This document shows positions 1-9,874 of a stretch of 41,157 nt of DNA, in pieces. The DNA comes from Christensenellaceae bacterium. GTDB lineage: Bacteria; Bacillota; Clostridia; Christensenellales; UBA1242. A model generated the notes under the pieces. The model did not search any database. It was not told the DNA's origin and worked only from the letters and a program-made list of their open reading frames with translations. The position numbers were made by a program, and so were the translations under genes. Every line of letters starts with the position of its first letter. The first letter of the stretch is position 1. The stretch spans positions 1 to 41,157 of the forward strand of contig JAIRQZ010000011.1 in assembly GCA_031256235.1 (NCBI GenBank). The letters are read 5' to 3'.

Positions 1-5
1 CATAG

Positions 6-69
6 ACCGAGCCGCCGATTTAGAGTTCGACGGAGACTGCAGAAGATTTCGCACCTTTGCAGACTGCAC
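6..69 (-). repeat. 64-bp terminal inverted repeat, left copy; conserved segment downstream of an outward-facing promoter
   Basis: Positions 6-69 are the exact reverse complement of 41094-41157; the flanking ~50 bp are diverged but still alignable. Confidence 0.95.
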
Positions 70-143
70 ATTATATTTTATCATGCGGTTCTGGGTTTGT
101 GACGAGGGACTGACAAAAACTTTTTCATATGATAAAATATTTT

Positions 144-1004
144 ATGCAAAAGATTGTTTCAATCGTCGGGTTGACGGCCAGCGGGAAAAGTGGCCTTGGC
201 ATCAAAATTGCCAGGGAGTTTAACGGCGAGATTATAAGCGCCGATAGCAGGCAGGTTTACAGGGGGTTGGATATAGGCTCGGCAAAGGTGACGGAGGAAG
301 AACAGAAATTGGTGAAACATCATTTGTTGGATGTTGTTGACCCAGGCGAGAAGTTCGATGTGTTCGAGTTTCAAAAGAGGGCGTATGAGGCGATTGATGA
401 CATTTTAAGTAGGGGTAAGTTGCCCATTATCGTGGGTGGGACGGGGCTTTATTCGCGCAGTGTTGTCGAGGGGTATGAATTTGGCGGCAGGGAGACTGAT
501 ATCTTTTCATCCGTGTCTTGCGACTGCGGAACTCGCATGCCACTTCGTGGCACCGGAGCCACTCCGTTGAGGCTCCTTGCTCAAACAGTCCTCGTCGCTG
601 ACGACACTGCTTCAAAGACATCAGTTCCCTTACCTTCTTGCCCTGGGTTTGAGGTTTTGCAGGTTTGTTTGATGCCGTCGAAAGAGTTTATAAGGCCGCT
701 TGTGGAAAAACGTATTGATGAGCGTCTTAAGTGTGGGATGATTCAGGAGACGAAGCAGTTGTTGGAGCGTGGTGTGAGCGAGGAATGGTTGCAGTCTTTG
801 GGCCTTGAGTATTTTTGGAATGTTGAGTATATCAAGGGCCGTGTAACGTTGGATGAGTATAAAAAATGGCTTTGCATTAAGAGTATGCAGTTTGCCAAAC
901 GCCAGAGGACTTGGTTCAAGAAGGAAAAGAATACGGTCTTTTTAACCGAGCCCGAGAATTTTTATTTGGACGCTATGAAGTTGATTAAGCGGTTTTTGAC
1001 GTAG
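144..1004 (+). CDS. miaA: tRNA dimethylallyltransferase with an internal palindromic insertion/replacement
   Basis: GLTASGKS P-loop, SADSRQVYRGLDIGSAK, GGTGLY, FAKRQRTWF motifs; start placed at MQKIVS after TGATAAAAT. Confidence 0.85.
   Translation: MQKIVSIVGLTASGKSGLGIKIAREFNGEIISADSRQVYRGLDIGSAKVTEEEQKLVKHHLLDVVDPGEKFDVFEFQKRAYEAIDDILSRGKLPIIVGGTGLYSRSVVEGYEFGGRETDIFSSVSCDCGTRMPLRGTGATPLRLLAQTVLVADDTASKTSVPLPSCPGFEVLQVCLMPSKEFIRPLVEKRIDERLKCGMIQETKQLLERGVSEEWLQSLGLEYFWNVEYIKGRVTLDEYKKWLCIKSMQFAKRQRTWFKKEKNTVFLTEPENFYLDAMKLIKRFLT
486..634. repeat. Palindromic structured element inside miaA
   Basis: 21-bp arms 486-506 and 614-634 (16/21 complementary) with nested hairpins TGCCAC-ttc-GTGGCA (538-552) and GGAGCC-N10-GGCTCC (555-576). 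Confidence 0.8.
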
Positions 1005-3169
1005 ACGACCTTATGCTTTGTTGGGGAGGTCCGCATCGGCGCTTCCAGTGTCACCCTTACGGCTGGAAGCGCCAGTGCCTGTTTCTCGACGGCTTTTTGG
1101 TCGGCGTCGGCAGGTACCGTTATTCGGGTGACGATTTTGCTGTTGACTTGGACTGCGATTTCAATGTTGGCGGCCGTCAGATACTTTTCGTTTTCGACCG
1201 GGAATGATTGGTCGAATATTGAGGGGGCTTCGCCGAGTTGTTCCCAGAACTCTTCCGCGATGTGCGGGACCATTGGGGCCAACAATAGCACGAGGGTTTT
1301 GACCGCGGTTCGTGAGATGTCTTTTTGCGCGTTGATTGCGTTCAATAATTCCATGCATCGCGCTACCGCCGTATTGAACGAGAAGTTTTCCAGGTCGCGA
1401 CGCACGCTTTTGATGGCGGTGGCTTCGGCGTGGAGTAAATCTTCGGTTGCGGGCCGTGTCACGCCTTTGGTGGCCCGTGCCACGGCGAACTCTACACGTT
1501 CGATGAAGCGCATGGTTGATTTTAGGGTTGCTTCGTCCCATGGCCCGCCGTCGGTATAGTTAAACCCGAACAGCATATAGAGGCGCAGGATGTCGCTTCC
1601 GAATTCGTCGACGTATTTGTCGGGGGTGATTGTGTTGCCTTTGGACTTTGACATCTTGCGCCCGTCGGGGGCCAGAATCATGCCTTGATGGACGAGTGAG
1701 GGCAACATTTCGCGGTGCTTTATAAGGCCTTTGTCGTACAAAAAGTTGGTTATAAACCGTGTATATAGAAGGTGCATGCAGGCGTGTTCTGCCCCTCCGA
1801 TGTATTTATTCACGATTGGGGCGGTTTTTTCAAAGGGCACGTCCGTGCGCGTGGCATATGGATAGCGCAGGAAGTACCAACTTGAACAAACGAAGGTGTC
1901 CATGGTGTCGACTTCGCGTTTGGAGGGTTTGCCACAGATTGGGCATTTGCAATTTACGAATTCGGGGACGGATGCAAGCGGTGACGCGCCTTTGGGCTTG
2001 AAGTCTTTGATATACGGAAGTTCGACGGGCAAATCCGATTCGGGGACGGGCACGGTGCCGTGTTCGGGGCAATAGATGATTGGGATTGGTGTGCCCCAGT
2101 ATCTTTGGCGACCGATACTCCAGTCGCGGAGGCGGTAGGTCGTCGTGGGTTTACCGAAAACTTTGTCGGTGAAGGGGGCATTGACAATTGGCAGTTTGTA
2201 CTTTTTGGCAAACGCCGCGTCGCGGTCGTCGTATGCGGGGACGCCCATTACTGCGCCTGTGCCGTAACTGTCCAAGACATAATTCGCCGTCCAGACCGGA
2301 ATCTTTTTGCCCGTGGCGGGGTTTGTTACGTATTTGCCTGTGAATTGCCCCAGCATTTCTTTGTTGTCGCTTGGTGGATAATCGCCCGCCACTGCGATAA
2401 AGGTTGCGCCCAGTATTGTATCGGGGCGTGTTGTGAAGACCCGTAGGTCATCGAAGTCGATATATGCGCCGACCGACTTGCCTATCCAGTTTTTTTGCAT
2501 GGTTTTGGTCTTGTTGGGCCAATCCAGGCCGTCGATGCCTTCAAGCAACTTGTCCGCGTAGTCGGTGATTTTTAAAAACCATTGCTTCATGTTGCGACGT
2601 TCCACTACTGTGTCGCAACGCTCGCATTGGTCGCCGATGACTTGCTCGTTCGCCAAGACTGTCTTGCATTTGTCGCACCAGTTTACGGGGGCTTCTTTTT
2701 GATAGGCCAATCCCGATTTGAAAAGTTGTAAAAACAGCCATTGTGTCCATTTGTAATAGTCGGGAAAGCATGTGGTCATCGTGTAATCCCAGTCGTACAT
2801 GCCACCCAGGTTTTCAAGTTGTTTACGCATGACTTGCATATTTTTTATTGTGTTATCGCGTGGATGGGTATTTGTCTTTAATGCGTGGTTTTCCGCGGGC
2901 AGGCCGAATGCGTCGAAACCCATGGGTTGGAACACATTATATCCGCACATTCTTTTGAATCGGGCGTGGGTATCGGAGGGTGCATAGTTAAAGTAGTGCC
3001 CCATATGGAGGCTTGCCCCGCTTGGGTAGGAAAACATTTCGAGGCAATAGTACGGGGGGCGTGCGGGGGCTCGCGTCTCCGTAGGCGAACTTGCCGTCGC
3101 GCTGTATTTGTTTGTTTTGTTTTCTTGCCAGTATTTGCGCCACTTTTCATGGACCTTTATATAATTCAT
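962..3169 (-). CDS. leuS: Leucyl-tRNA synthetase with short editing region
   Basis: YYCLEMFSYPSGASLHMGH (HIGH-like), FTTRPDTILGAT, YRLRDWSIGRQRYWG, KMSKSKGN. Confidence 0.95.
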   Translation of the reverse strand: MNYIKVHEKWRKYWQENKTNKYSATASSPTETRAPARPPYYCLEMFSYPSGASLHMGHYFNYAPSDTHARFKRMCGYNVFQPMGFDAFGLPAENHALKTNTHPRDNTIKNMQVMRKQLENLGGMYDWDYTMTTCFPDYYKWTQWLFLQLFKSGLAYQKEAPVNWCDKCKTVLANEQVIGDQCERCDTVVERRNMKQWFLKITDYADKLLEGIDGLDWPNKTKTMQKNWIGKSVGAYIDFDDLRVFTTRPDTILGATFIAVAGDYPPSDNKEMLGQFTGKYVTNPATGKKIPVWTANYVLDSYGTGAVMGVPAYDDRDAAFAKKYKLPIVNAPFTDKVFGKPTTTYRLRDWSIGRQRYWGTPIPIIYCPEHGTVPVPESDLPVELPYIKDFKPKGASPLASVPEFVNCKCPICGKPSKREVDTMDTFVCSSWYFLRYPYATRTDVPFEKTAPIVNKYIGGAEHACMHLLYTRFITNFLYDKGLIKHREMLPSLVHQGMILAPDGRKMSKSKGNTITPDKYVDEFGSDILRLYMLFGFNYTDGGPWDEATLKSTMRFIERVEFAVARATKGVTRPATEDLLHAEATAIKSVRRDLENFSFNTAVARCMELLNAINAQKDISRTAVKTLVLLLAPMVPHIAEEFWEQLGEAPSIFDQSFPVENEKYLTAANIEIAVQVNSKIVTRITVPADADQKAVEKQALALPAVRVTLEAPMRTSPTKHKVVYVKNRLINFIASK
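1038..1073. repeat. 11-bp perfect hairpin in the leuS 3' coding end
   Basis: GGCGCTTCCAG (1038-1048) and CTGGAAGCGCC (1063-1073). Confidence 0.85.
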
Positions 3170-3189
3170 GTATTGATGATATCAATAAT

Positions 3190-3218
3190 TTGACATAAGT
3201 GCAATAAATGTATATAAT
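3190..3218 (+). promoter_or_regulatory. Promoter of lepB
   Basis: TTGACA (3190-3195), 17-nt spacer, TATAAT (3213-3218), 7 nt before the GTG start. Confidence 0.85.
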
Positions 3219-3225
3219 AAAAACC

Positions 3226-4143
3226 GTGGCGGGCAAAAGAAAATTCATCTCTCAAGAATACAGTACCCAACAGAAGGGTAAGAACCTTAAGGAAGGCTCT
3301 AAAGGTTCGCGTGGTGTCACAATTATTGCTACGTTGTTTTTCTCGGTTGCTTTGCTTACAGGGATTGGGTTGATTTCCTTTACAATCGTGTTCTTTTATT
3401 CGGCCGTAATGGGGCCAAGTATGATGACGGTGCTTAATGCCAAGTTTGACGGCACCGAGGCAAGCAATACCGACTCGGTCATTGTTAACCGATATGCGAA
3501 ACCCAAGCGCGGCGACATTATTGTTGTCAACCATTACGACCCCCAAGGCAATTTTGTGGAACTTCATATCAAACGCCTTATTGCCCTTGGCGGTGAAAGC
3601 ATTTGCTTTATTGATGAGGGGGACCATTACAATATTGAAGTGCACAACAACCTTGGCCAACTTGTGTCCGATGCCAACTATCCGACGCTTAACACCGGTG
3701 TAGAACACAGCAATATGAAAAATGACCATTATGACCGATTTTATAACTATCAAATAGGCGGTGACCCAGATGATGTGGACGGGACGTGGCTTGCGGAAAG
3801 TTACCGCAGGAGTTTGGATAACAACCCTGGGTTTAGGACCCATTATTTAAAGGACGGCGTCAAGACTCCGTTTTTGCAATATCATTATGGACGCAAGCGT
3901 TACGAATTCAAGTTACCTGATGATTACGTTTTTTACATGGGCGATAATCGTGGCGGCAAAAATCCCAGCAACAACAAAAGTAACGACTTTGCGAGGATGA
4001 GTATTGATTGCACATACTTTGGCCCGCAGCCCCGTTCCCACATTGTTGGCGTTGTGACTGAACTTGTCCAAGGTAAATCCGCTCCGCAGTGGTTTGCGAG
4101 TAAAATTGTATGGCTTGTAACATTTAAATGGGCCAAGAAGTGA
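3226..4143 (+). CDS. lepB: Signal peptidase I
   Basis: MGPSMMTVL (Ser), HIKRLIALGGE (Lys), YVFYMGDNRGG; N-terminal TM; GTG start downstream of the promoter. Confidence 0.85.
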   Translation: MAGKRKFISQEYSTQQKGKNLKEGSKGSRGVTIIATLFFSVALLTGIGLISFTIVFFYSAVMGPSMMTVLNAKFDGTEASNTDSVIVNRYAKPKRGDIIVVNHYDPQGNFVELHIKRLIALGGESICFIDEGDHYNIEVHNNLGQLVSDANYPTLNTGVEHSNMKNDHYDRFYNYQIGGDPDDVDGTWLAESYRRSLDNNPGFRTHYLKDGVKTPFLQYHYGRKRYEFKLPDDYVFYMGDNRGGKNPSNNKSNDFARMSIDCTYFGPQPRSHIVGVVTELVQGKSAPQWFASKIVWLVTFKWAKK

Positions 4144-4146
4144 TTT

Positions 4147-4488
4147 TTAACTTTGTGTTTCTTTAGCAAAAGCGATATGTTTGCACCAGGTGCGTTTTTT
4201 ACAGTTTGGGCAAGATAATTTACGGCTTCCAAAACAGTGGACTCCCCTGGCCCAGTTCCAAAATGTTGGGGTCACGATTTTGCCACATTCACTGCAAACG
4301 TAGGAACTGGCTCTCCAACAACCGACGACAAATAAAATTATGCTTGCCATAAACAGCGCAATTGCCGTGGCCAACACCCAGATGTCCAATTTTTCGGAGG
4401 CCATTATCACGATAAGATAGAACGCACCGCATACAAAGAATTGTAGGTTTATGACTGCAAGCACTGTTAGGCTTGTTTTTTTGTTCAT
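4147..4488 (-). CDS. Membrane protein with C-terminal Zn-ribbon (CxxC...CxxC)
   Basis: Three hydrophobic segments then CSECGK...CPNCKK; ATGA overlap with the gyrA stop. Confidence 0.6.
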   Translation of the reverse strand: MNKKTSLTVLAVINLQFFVCGAFYLIVIMASEKLDIWVLATAIALFMASIILFVVGCWRASSYVCSECGKIVTPTFWNWARGVHCFGSRKLSCPNCKKRTWCKHIAFAKETQS

Positions 4489-6977
4489 TCTTCTTCCTGT
4501 TCGGCTTGGGCGATTGCGACGCAAACGACTTGGGCATTGCCTGCGACCTTCATGATGCGAACGCCTTGGGTATCGCGCGATATTTTAGAGATTTCACGTG
4601 CGCGGGTTCGGATGATTGTGCCGTTGTCGCTGATGAGCATTACGTCTTGTTCGGGTTTGACCTGTTTCAAGTTGACAAGGGGTCCAGTTTTTTCGTTGAA
4701 GATACCTGCTTTGATACCTTTGCCAGCGCGGGATTGAAGGCGATAGTCATCGACTTCGCTTCGTTTGCCATAGCCGTTACAGGACACGGTTAAGATTTCA
4801 TAACCAGGCATAAGCACTGTCATATCGACGACCTTGTCGTTTTTCGCGTCGAGGTGGATACTTTTTACCCCGCTTGCGGTGCGACCCATGCTGCGGACGT
4901 CTTCTTCGCTGAAGCGGATGCACTTGCCCGTTGAACTTGCCATCAAGATTTCGTCGCGGCCACTTGTAAGTTGGACGCTTATTAATTCGTCACTTTCGCG
5001 CAATGTGATTGCGACTTTGCCTACGCGACGGATTTTTTTGAATTCCGAGATTTCGGTCTTTTTTACAAGGCCGTCGGCGGTCGCCATCATCAGGTGCCCG
5101 TTGTCGAAGTTTTCGACGGGGATGCAAGCGGTGACGCGTTCCTTGGTTTGGGCTTCAAGACCTGTGTCAAGTTGCAACAGGTTGACAATCGCGCGACCTT
5201 TTGTGGCCTTGGCGGCTTCGGGGACTTCGTAGGCCTTTATGCAATAGACTTTACCAACATTGGTGAAAAATAACAGGTCATGGTGTGTGCTTGTGACGAA
5301 CAGGCTTTCGACGAAGTCTTCTTCTTTGGTCGTGTGGGCGTTTGCTCCGCGACCGCCGCGTTTTTGTGCGCGGTATTCGGCCAATGGAAGACGCTTGATA
5401 TATCCAAAGTGCGACATTGACACGACGACGTCTTCTTTTTCGATGAGGTCGGCGATTTCGATTTCGCCGAAGTCATGCACAAGTTCGGTGCGCCTTTCCA
5501 TGCCGTATTTGTCGCGGATTTCGGTAAGTTCGCGCTTGATGATTTCCAGGACGCGCTTGCCCGATGCCAAAATCGATTTCAAGTCGGCAATCAACAATTT
5601 GAGTTCCGCAAGTTCGGCCTTGATTTTGTCGACTTCCAACTTGGCCAATCGGTGCAACTTCATTTCCAAAATCGCGTTGGATTGTTTTTCCGACAAGATA
5701 AACTTTTTCATTAACTTTGCTTGGGCGTCTTGTTTGTCTTCGCTTGTCCTTATGATTTTGATTACTTCATCGATGTTTGCAAGTGCAATCACCAACCCGT
5801 CCAAGATGTGGGCGCGGGCTTCGGCGGCATCAAGGTCGAATTTTGTTCTTCGCAGGATGACTTTTTTTTGGTGTTCCAAATATTCGACCAACATTTCCTT
5901 TAAATTCAAAAATTTCGGTGTGCCGTTAACAAGAGCAAGGAAGATAATGCCGACCGAGATTTGCATTTGAGAGTGCTTGTAAAGTTGGTTCAAAACGACT
6001 TGGGGTTGGGCGTCGCGTTTCAAATCGATTACGATACGCAGGCCTTCCCTGTCCGATTGTTCGTGGATGTCCGTGACGCCTTCGATTTTTTTGTCTTTGC
6101 CAACGCAAATGTCGGCAATGTTTTTGATAAGTGTGGCTTTGACGACTTGGTACGGAATTTCGGTGATGACAATTCGTTGTTTGCCCGATTTGTCGTCGAC
6201 TTGGATATCGGCTTTGGCGCGGATTACCATGCCTCCGCGACCTGTTTTATAGGCGTGCTTGATTGCGGCGCGCCCCATGATAAGGCCACCCGTTGGGAAA
6301 TCGGGCGCGGGGATAAGTTTTATAAGTGAATCGACACTGATTTCTTCGTCATCGATGACCGCGATTACGCCGTTAATGACTTCGGTCAAGTTGTGCGGAG
6401 GGATGCTTGTAGCCATACCGACCGCGATACCTTCCGAACCATTGACCAACAAATTTGGAAAGCGCGAGGGCAGGATTTTGGGTTCTTGCAAGCTTTCATC
6501 GAAGTTCGGTTTGAAATCGACTGTGTTTTTGTCGATGTCGCGTAACATTTCGTTGGATATTGTGGAAAGACGGGCCTCGGTATAACGCATGGCGGCGGGC
6601 GGGTCGGCATCAATAGAACCAAAGTTTCCGTGTCCGTCGATAAGCGGTACCGACATCGACCAAGGTTGTGCCATACGTACCAAGGCATCGTAAATCGCGC
6701 TGTCACCATGCGGGTGGTATTTACCCATTGTGTCACCTACGATACGGGCGGATTTTTTGTGCGGAGTGTTGCTTGTGACCCCAAGTTCGTACATCGAGTA
6801 CAAAATTCTTCGGTGAACAGGCTTTAATCCGTCACGCGCGTCGGGGATGGCGCGCGAAACGTTGACCATCATGGCATACGACATGAAGGACTTTTTGATT
6901 TCGTCCTCGATGCGAATCTTTATGATTTTGCTGTTGTCGATAATTTCCGTACCAGTTGTTTTTTCTTTATCTGCCAT
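4485..6977 (-). CDS. gyrA: DNA gyrase subunit A
   Basis: [48 protein letters not shown] taaggaggaaat-ATG. Confidence 0.97.
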   Translation of the reverse strand: MADKEKTTGTEIIDNSKIIKIRIEDEIKKSFMSYAMMVNVSRAIPDARDGLKPVHRRILYSMYELGVTSNTPHKKSARIVGDTMGKYHPHGDSAIYDALVRMAQPWSMSVPLIDGHGNFGSIDADPPAAMRYTEARLSTISNEMLRDIDKNTVDFKPNFDESLQEPKILPSRFPNLLVNGSEGIAVGMATSIPPHNLTEVINGVIAVIDDEEISVDSLIKLIPAPDFPTGGLIMGRAAIKHAYKTGRGGMVIRAKADIQVDDKSGKQRIVITEIPYQVVKATLIKNIADICVGKDKKIEGVTDIHEQSDREGLRIVIDLKRDAQPQVVLNQLYKHSQMQISVGIIFLALVNGTPKFLNLKEMLVEYLEHQKKVILRRTKFDLDAAEARAHILDGLVIALANIDEVIKIIRTSEDKQDAQAKLMKKFILSEKQSNAILEMKLHRLAKLEVDKIKAELAELKLLIADLKSILASGKRVLEIIKRELTEIRDKYGMERRTELVHDFGEIEIADLIEKEDVVVSMSHFGYIKRLPLAEYRAQKRGGRGANAHTTKEEDFVESLFVTSTHHDLLFFTNVGKVYCIKAYEVPEAAKATKGRAIVNLLQLDTGLEAQTKERVTACIPVENFDNGHLMMATADGLVKKTEISEFKKIRRVGKVAITLRESDELISVQLTSGRDEILMASSTGKCIRFSEEDVRSMGRTASGVKSIHLDAKNDKVVDMTVLMPGYEILTVSCNGYGKRSEVDDYRLQSRAGKGIKAGIFNEKTGPLVNLKQVKPEQDVMLISDNGTIIRTRAREISKISRDTQGVRIMKVAGNAQVVCVAIAQAEQEEE

Positions 6978-6986
6978 ATTTCCTCC

Positions 6987-8912
6987 TTACACATCCAAGT
7001 TCTCGCTGTATTGCGCCGCGTGGTCCGCGATAAAGTCGCGCCTTAACTCGGGCTTTTCACCCATGAGGGTGCTGAAAATCTCGTCCGCCATGAACGCGTC
7101 CTCCAAGGAAACTTGCAGGAGTGTCCTGTTTTGGGGGCTCATCGTTGTTTCCCAAAGTTGTTCTGCGTTCATTTCACCAAGACCTTTGTAGCGTTGGATT
7201 GTAACGCCCGAGCGTGAGTTGCCAAGGGCCTTTTCCAAATCGGCGTCAGAATAATAGTAGGTTTCGGTCTTGCCACGCGAAACTTTGTAAAGCGGGGGCT
7301 GTGCGATATAGACGTGGCCTTTTTCAACAAGGGGTTTCATGAAGCGATAGAAGAACGTAAGTAAAAGAATACGAATGTGTGAACCATCGACGTCAGCATC
7401 GGTCATGCAAATGATTTTGCCGTATCGGAGTTTGTTGATTTCAAAGTCTTCTTGGATTCCACACCCGAATGCGGTAATCATGTTTTTAATTTCGGCGTTT
7501 TCCAAGACGCGACCAAGACGTGCCTTTTCGACGTTTAAGATTTTACCACGAAGCGGTAGGATTGCCTGGAACCTTCTGTCGCGGCCTTGTTTAGCCGTTC
7601 CGCCCGCGGATTCACCCTCGACGATATAGATTTCGCATTCTTCCATTTTACGGCTTGTGCAATCGGCAAGTTTACCTGGGAGCGTTGTTGTTTCAAGGAC
7701 GGATTTGCGACGGATAAGGTCTTTTGCGTTACGTGCCGCGTCGCGGGCGTTACGTGCGATTATGAATTTGTTGATAAGTTCTTTTAATTGTTTTGGGTTT
7801 TCTTCCAAGAATTCTGTAAGTCCCTGTTGCATGGCTTTTTCGACTTCCATACGCATTTCGCTGTTACCCAATTTTGTTTTGGTTTGGCCTTCAAATTGAG
7901 GGTCCATAAGTTTGACCGATATTACCGCGCAGATACCTTCCAAAGTATCGTCGATTGATAACTTGTCGGCGTCTTTTAAAAGGTTTAACTTTTTACCGTA
8001 TTCGTTGACGATTTTGTTAAGCGCGTTACGGAATCCGATAAGGTGGACGCCACCTTCTTCGGTGTTGATGTTGTTGGCATAGGTGTTGATATTTTCGCCA
8101 TAGCCGTCGTTATATGCAAAAGCAATTTCAACTTCGTTGTTTTTATTTTGCTTGTGTATATAAATTGTTTGCGGGATTACCAAATCTTTGTTGCGGTTAA
8201 GGTATTCAACGAACTCGACTATACCGCCCTTGAAGCAAAAGTCGTCTTTGCGTTCGCGACCTGGCCTATGGTCAGCCGAGATGATGTGCAGGCCTTTGTT
8301 AAGGAACGCGACTTCGCGCAAACGTCCGCGGAGGTGGTCATAGTTGAAATCAATCGTGTCAAAGATTTCGCTGTCGGGGAAAAACGTGACTTTGGTACCG
8401 CGTTGTTTGCTTGTACCAATTTCGGCCAAAGGTTTTTGCGGAATACCGCGGTTGTATGTTTGTTTGAAGTGCTTGCCGTCTTGGAAAACTTCGACCTCGA
8501 GCCATTCCGAAAGCGCGTTGACAACAGATATACCGACACCATGCAAACCACCCGAGATTTTATATCCACCGCCTTCGCCGAACTTGCCACCTGCGTGCAG
8601 TTTCGTTAAAACGACCTCGACGCAACTTACTTTTTCGGTTGGGTGCTTGCCCGTTGGAATACCACGCCCGTTATCCGTAACGGAAACCGAGCCGTCCTTT
8701 AAAATTTCGACGGTGATTGTGTCGCAGTGACCTGCCAAGGCTTCGTCAACGCTGTTGTCGACAATTTCGACGATAAGGTGTTGAAGCCCTCGTTCACTTG
8801 TACTTCCGATGTACATGCCTGGTCTTTTGCGGACCGCTTCAAGGCCTTGGAGGACCTGAATTTTGGTCTCGTTGTATTCGCTTTTTACGGTCGAAATCTC
8901 GTTTTTTGCCAT
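6987..8912 (-). CDS. gyrB: DNA gyrase subunit B
   Basis: EAVRKRPGMYIGST, GRGIPTGKHP, EGESAGGTAKQGRDRRFQAILPLRGKILNVEKA, DADVDGSHI; start at MAKNEISTVK. Confidence 0.97.
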   Translation of the reverse strand: MAKNEISTVKSEYNETKIQVLQGLEAVRKRPGMYIGSTSERGLQHLIVEIVDNSVDEALAGHCDTITVEILKDGSVSVTDNGRGIPTGKHPTEKVSCVEVVLTKLHAGGKFGEGGGYKISGGLHGVGISVVNALSEWLEVEVFQDGKHFKQTYNRGIPQKPLAEIGTSKQRGTKVTFFPDSEIFDTIDFNYDHLRGRLREVAFLNKGLHIISADHRPGRERKDDFCFKGGIVEFVEYLNRNKDLVIPQTIYIHKQNKNNEVEIAFAYNDGYGENINTYANNINTEEGGVHLIGFRNALNKIVNEYGKKLNLLKDADKLSIDDTLEGICAVISVKLMDPQFEGQTKTKLGNSEMRMEVEKAMQQGLTEFLEENPKQLKELINKFIIARNARDAARNAKDLIRRKSVLETTTLPGKLADCTSRKMEECEIYIVEGESAGGTAKQGRDRRFQAILPLRGKILNVEKARLGRVLENAEIKNMITAFGCGIQEDFEINKLRYGKIICMTDADVDGSHIRILLLTFFYRFMKPLVEKGHVYIAQPPLYKVSRGKTETYYYSDADLEKALGNSRSGVTIQRYKGLGEMNAEQLWETTMSPQNRTLLQVSLEDAFMADEIFSTLMGEKPELRRDFIADHAAQYSENLDV

Positions 8913-9028
8913 GTGATATTTTAGCATATTCGCCCATTTAAAACCAAACGAAAACGAAAAAAATAATGGCAAAAACGCCCAAAAACCACATGTTTTTGCT
9001 TAAAAGGCCATTTAAAGGCGTTACACGG

Positions 9029-9874
9029 TTATCTTTCGGGGCTTTCAGGTTTGTTCTTTGGTGTTTCAGAGCCGTCCGCGGGGGCGATGCAAAGGCAACG
9101 GAATGGGTCTTTTCCAGTGCTGTAAGTCTTTATACCCTCGACACTTGCAAGAGCGGTATGGACGATTGCGCGGTCACGTGCATTCATGGGTTCAAGTTTT
9201 ATAAAGCGTCCGCTTTTTTTAACATACTCGGCTTTTTTCATGGCAAGGCTTTCGAGCGTGTTGCCACGTTTTTCTTTGTAGTCTCCGACGTTGACAAAGA
9301 CGCGCGTGCCTTCGCCGTTTGCGTTGGAGATTGCGATGCTTGACACAAGCGTTTGAAGGGCGTTCAAGACGACTCCGTTTTTGCCGATTAATCGGCCGAT
9401 GTTGTCGCCTGAGATATTGATGTTAAAGGCGGTGTCGGTGAATTGGGTTGTAACGGTCGAGTCGTTGTCAAGGGTGGCCAAAAGTTTTGTGACAAAATCA
9501 AGGGTCTTTTGGAACTTTGTGGCGAGTTTGCCGTCAGCACGCTCGGCGGCGTGTGAGCCTTTCGAAGATTTTTCGACGCAAAAGTCCTCGGCGACTTTAT
9601 TTTGTGATTTTATTTCACGTTTTCCCGCCTGCGGGGTTTTTGCTTGCGAAACATCTTCTGCGGCTCTCTTCGGTTCTGGTTTAACTTCTTTTTTTGGGGT
9701 GGCTGGTTTTGCATCCTCTTTTACTTTTACCAAATACACGCCTTTGCTGAACATACCGCCTTCCTTTAAAACTTCCACGGTGACTTCGTCTTGGGCGACG
9801 CCAAGTTTTTCGCAGGCCTCTTCAATTGCTTCAAACGCGGTTTTGGCTTTGACTTCGATTTCTTTTTTGCTCAT
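9029..9874 (-). CDS. jag: Jag/SpoIIIJ-associated RNA-binding protein (Jag-N, KH, R3H)
   Basis: N-terminal EVKAKTAFEAIEEACEKLG, KH-type GRLIGKNGVVLNALQ, R3H-like MNARDRAIVHTAL; adjacent to yidC. Confidence 0.85.
   Translation of the reverse strand: MSKKEIEVKAKTAFEAIEEACEKLGVAQDEVTVEVLKEGGMFSKGVYLVKVKEDAKPATPKKEVKPEPKRAAEDVSQAKTPQAGKREIKSQNKVAEDFCVEKSSKGSHAAERADGKLATKFQKTLDFVTKLLATLDNDSTVTTQFTDTAFNINISGDNIGRLIGKNGVVLNALQTLVSSIAISNANGEGTRVFVNVGDYKEKRGNTLESLAMKKAEYVKKSGRFIKLEPMNARDRAIVHTALASVEGIKTYSTGKDPFRCLCIAPADGSETPKNKPESPER

Noticed and set aside
18-45. Possible 16S rRNA start (AGAGTT...)
   Set aside because: AGAGTTCGACGG does not match AGAGTTTGATC and the orientation would run into miaA.
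6-69. Resemblance of GATTTAGAGTTCGACGG to a tmRNA 5' end, and of ACTCTAAATC on the other strand to a tRNA-Pyl anticodon loop
   Set aside because: The sequence downstream in the tmRNA orientation is unique promoter-like DNA, not a tmRNA body, and promoters point the opposite way. No acceptor or T-arm was found for a tRNA, and the anticodon stem needs irregular pairing.
427-621. 64-aa minus-strand ORF in miaA as a separate gene
   Set aside because: It is entirely the palindromic element, which is open in several frames; no promoter or RBS.
4485-6977. Quinolone-resistance substitution in GyrA, or streptomycin-resistance change in S12
   Set aside because: GyrA QRDR reads [15 protein letters not shown] and S12 reads [11 protein letters not shown], both wild-type-like.
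8043-8609. Long antisense ORFs such as 188 aa within gyrB, 307 aa within 22563-24140, 291 aa within pyk
   Set aside because: They lie fully opposite strongly supported genes, have compositional artefacts (GAC/GTC-rich codons give open antisense frames) and no RBS/promoter logic.
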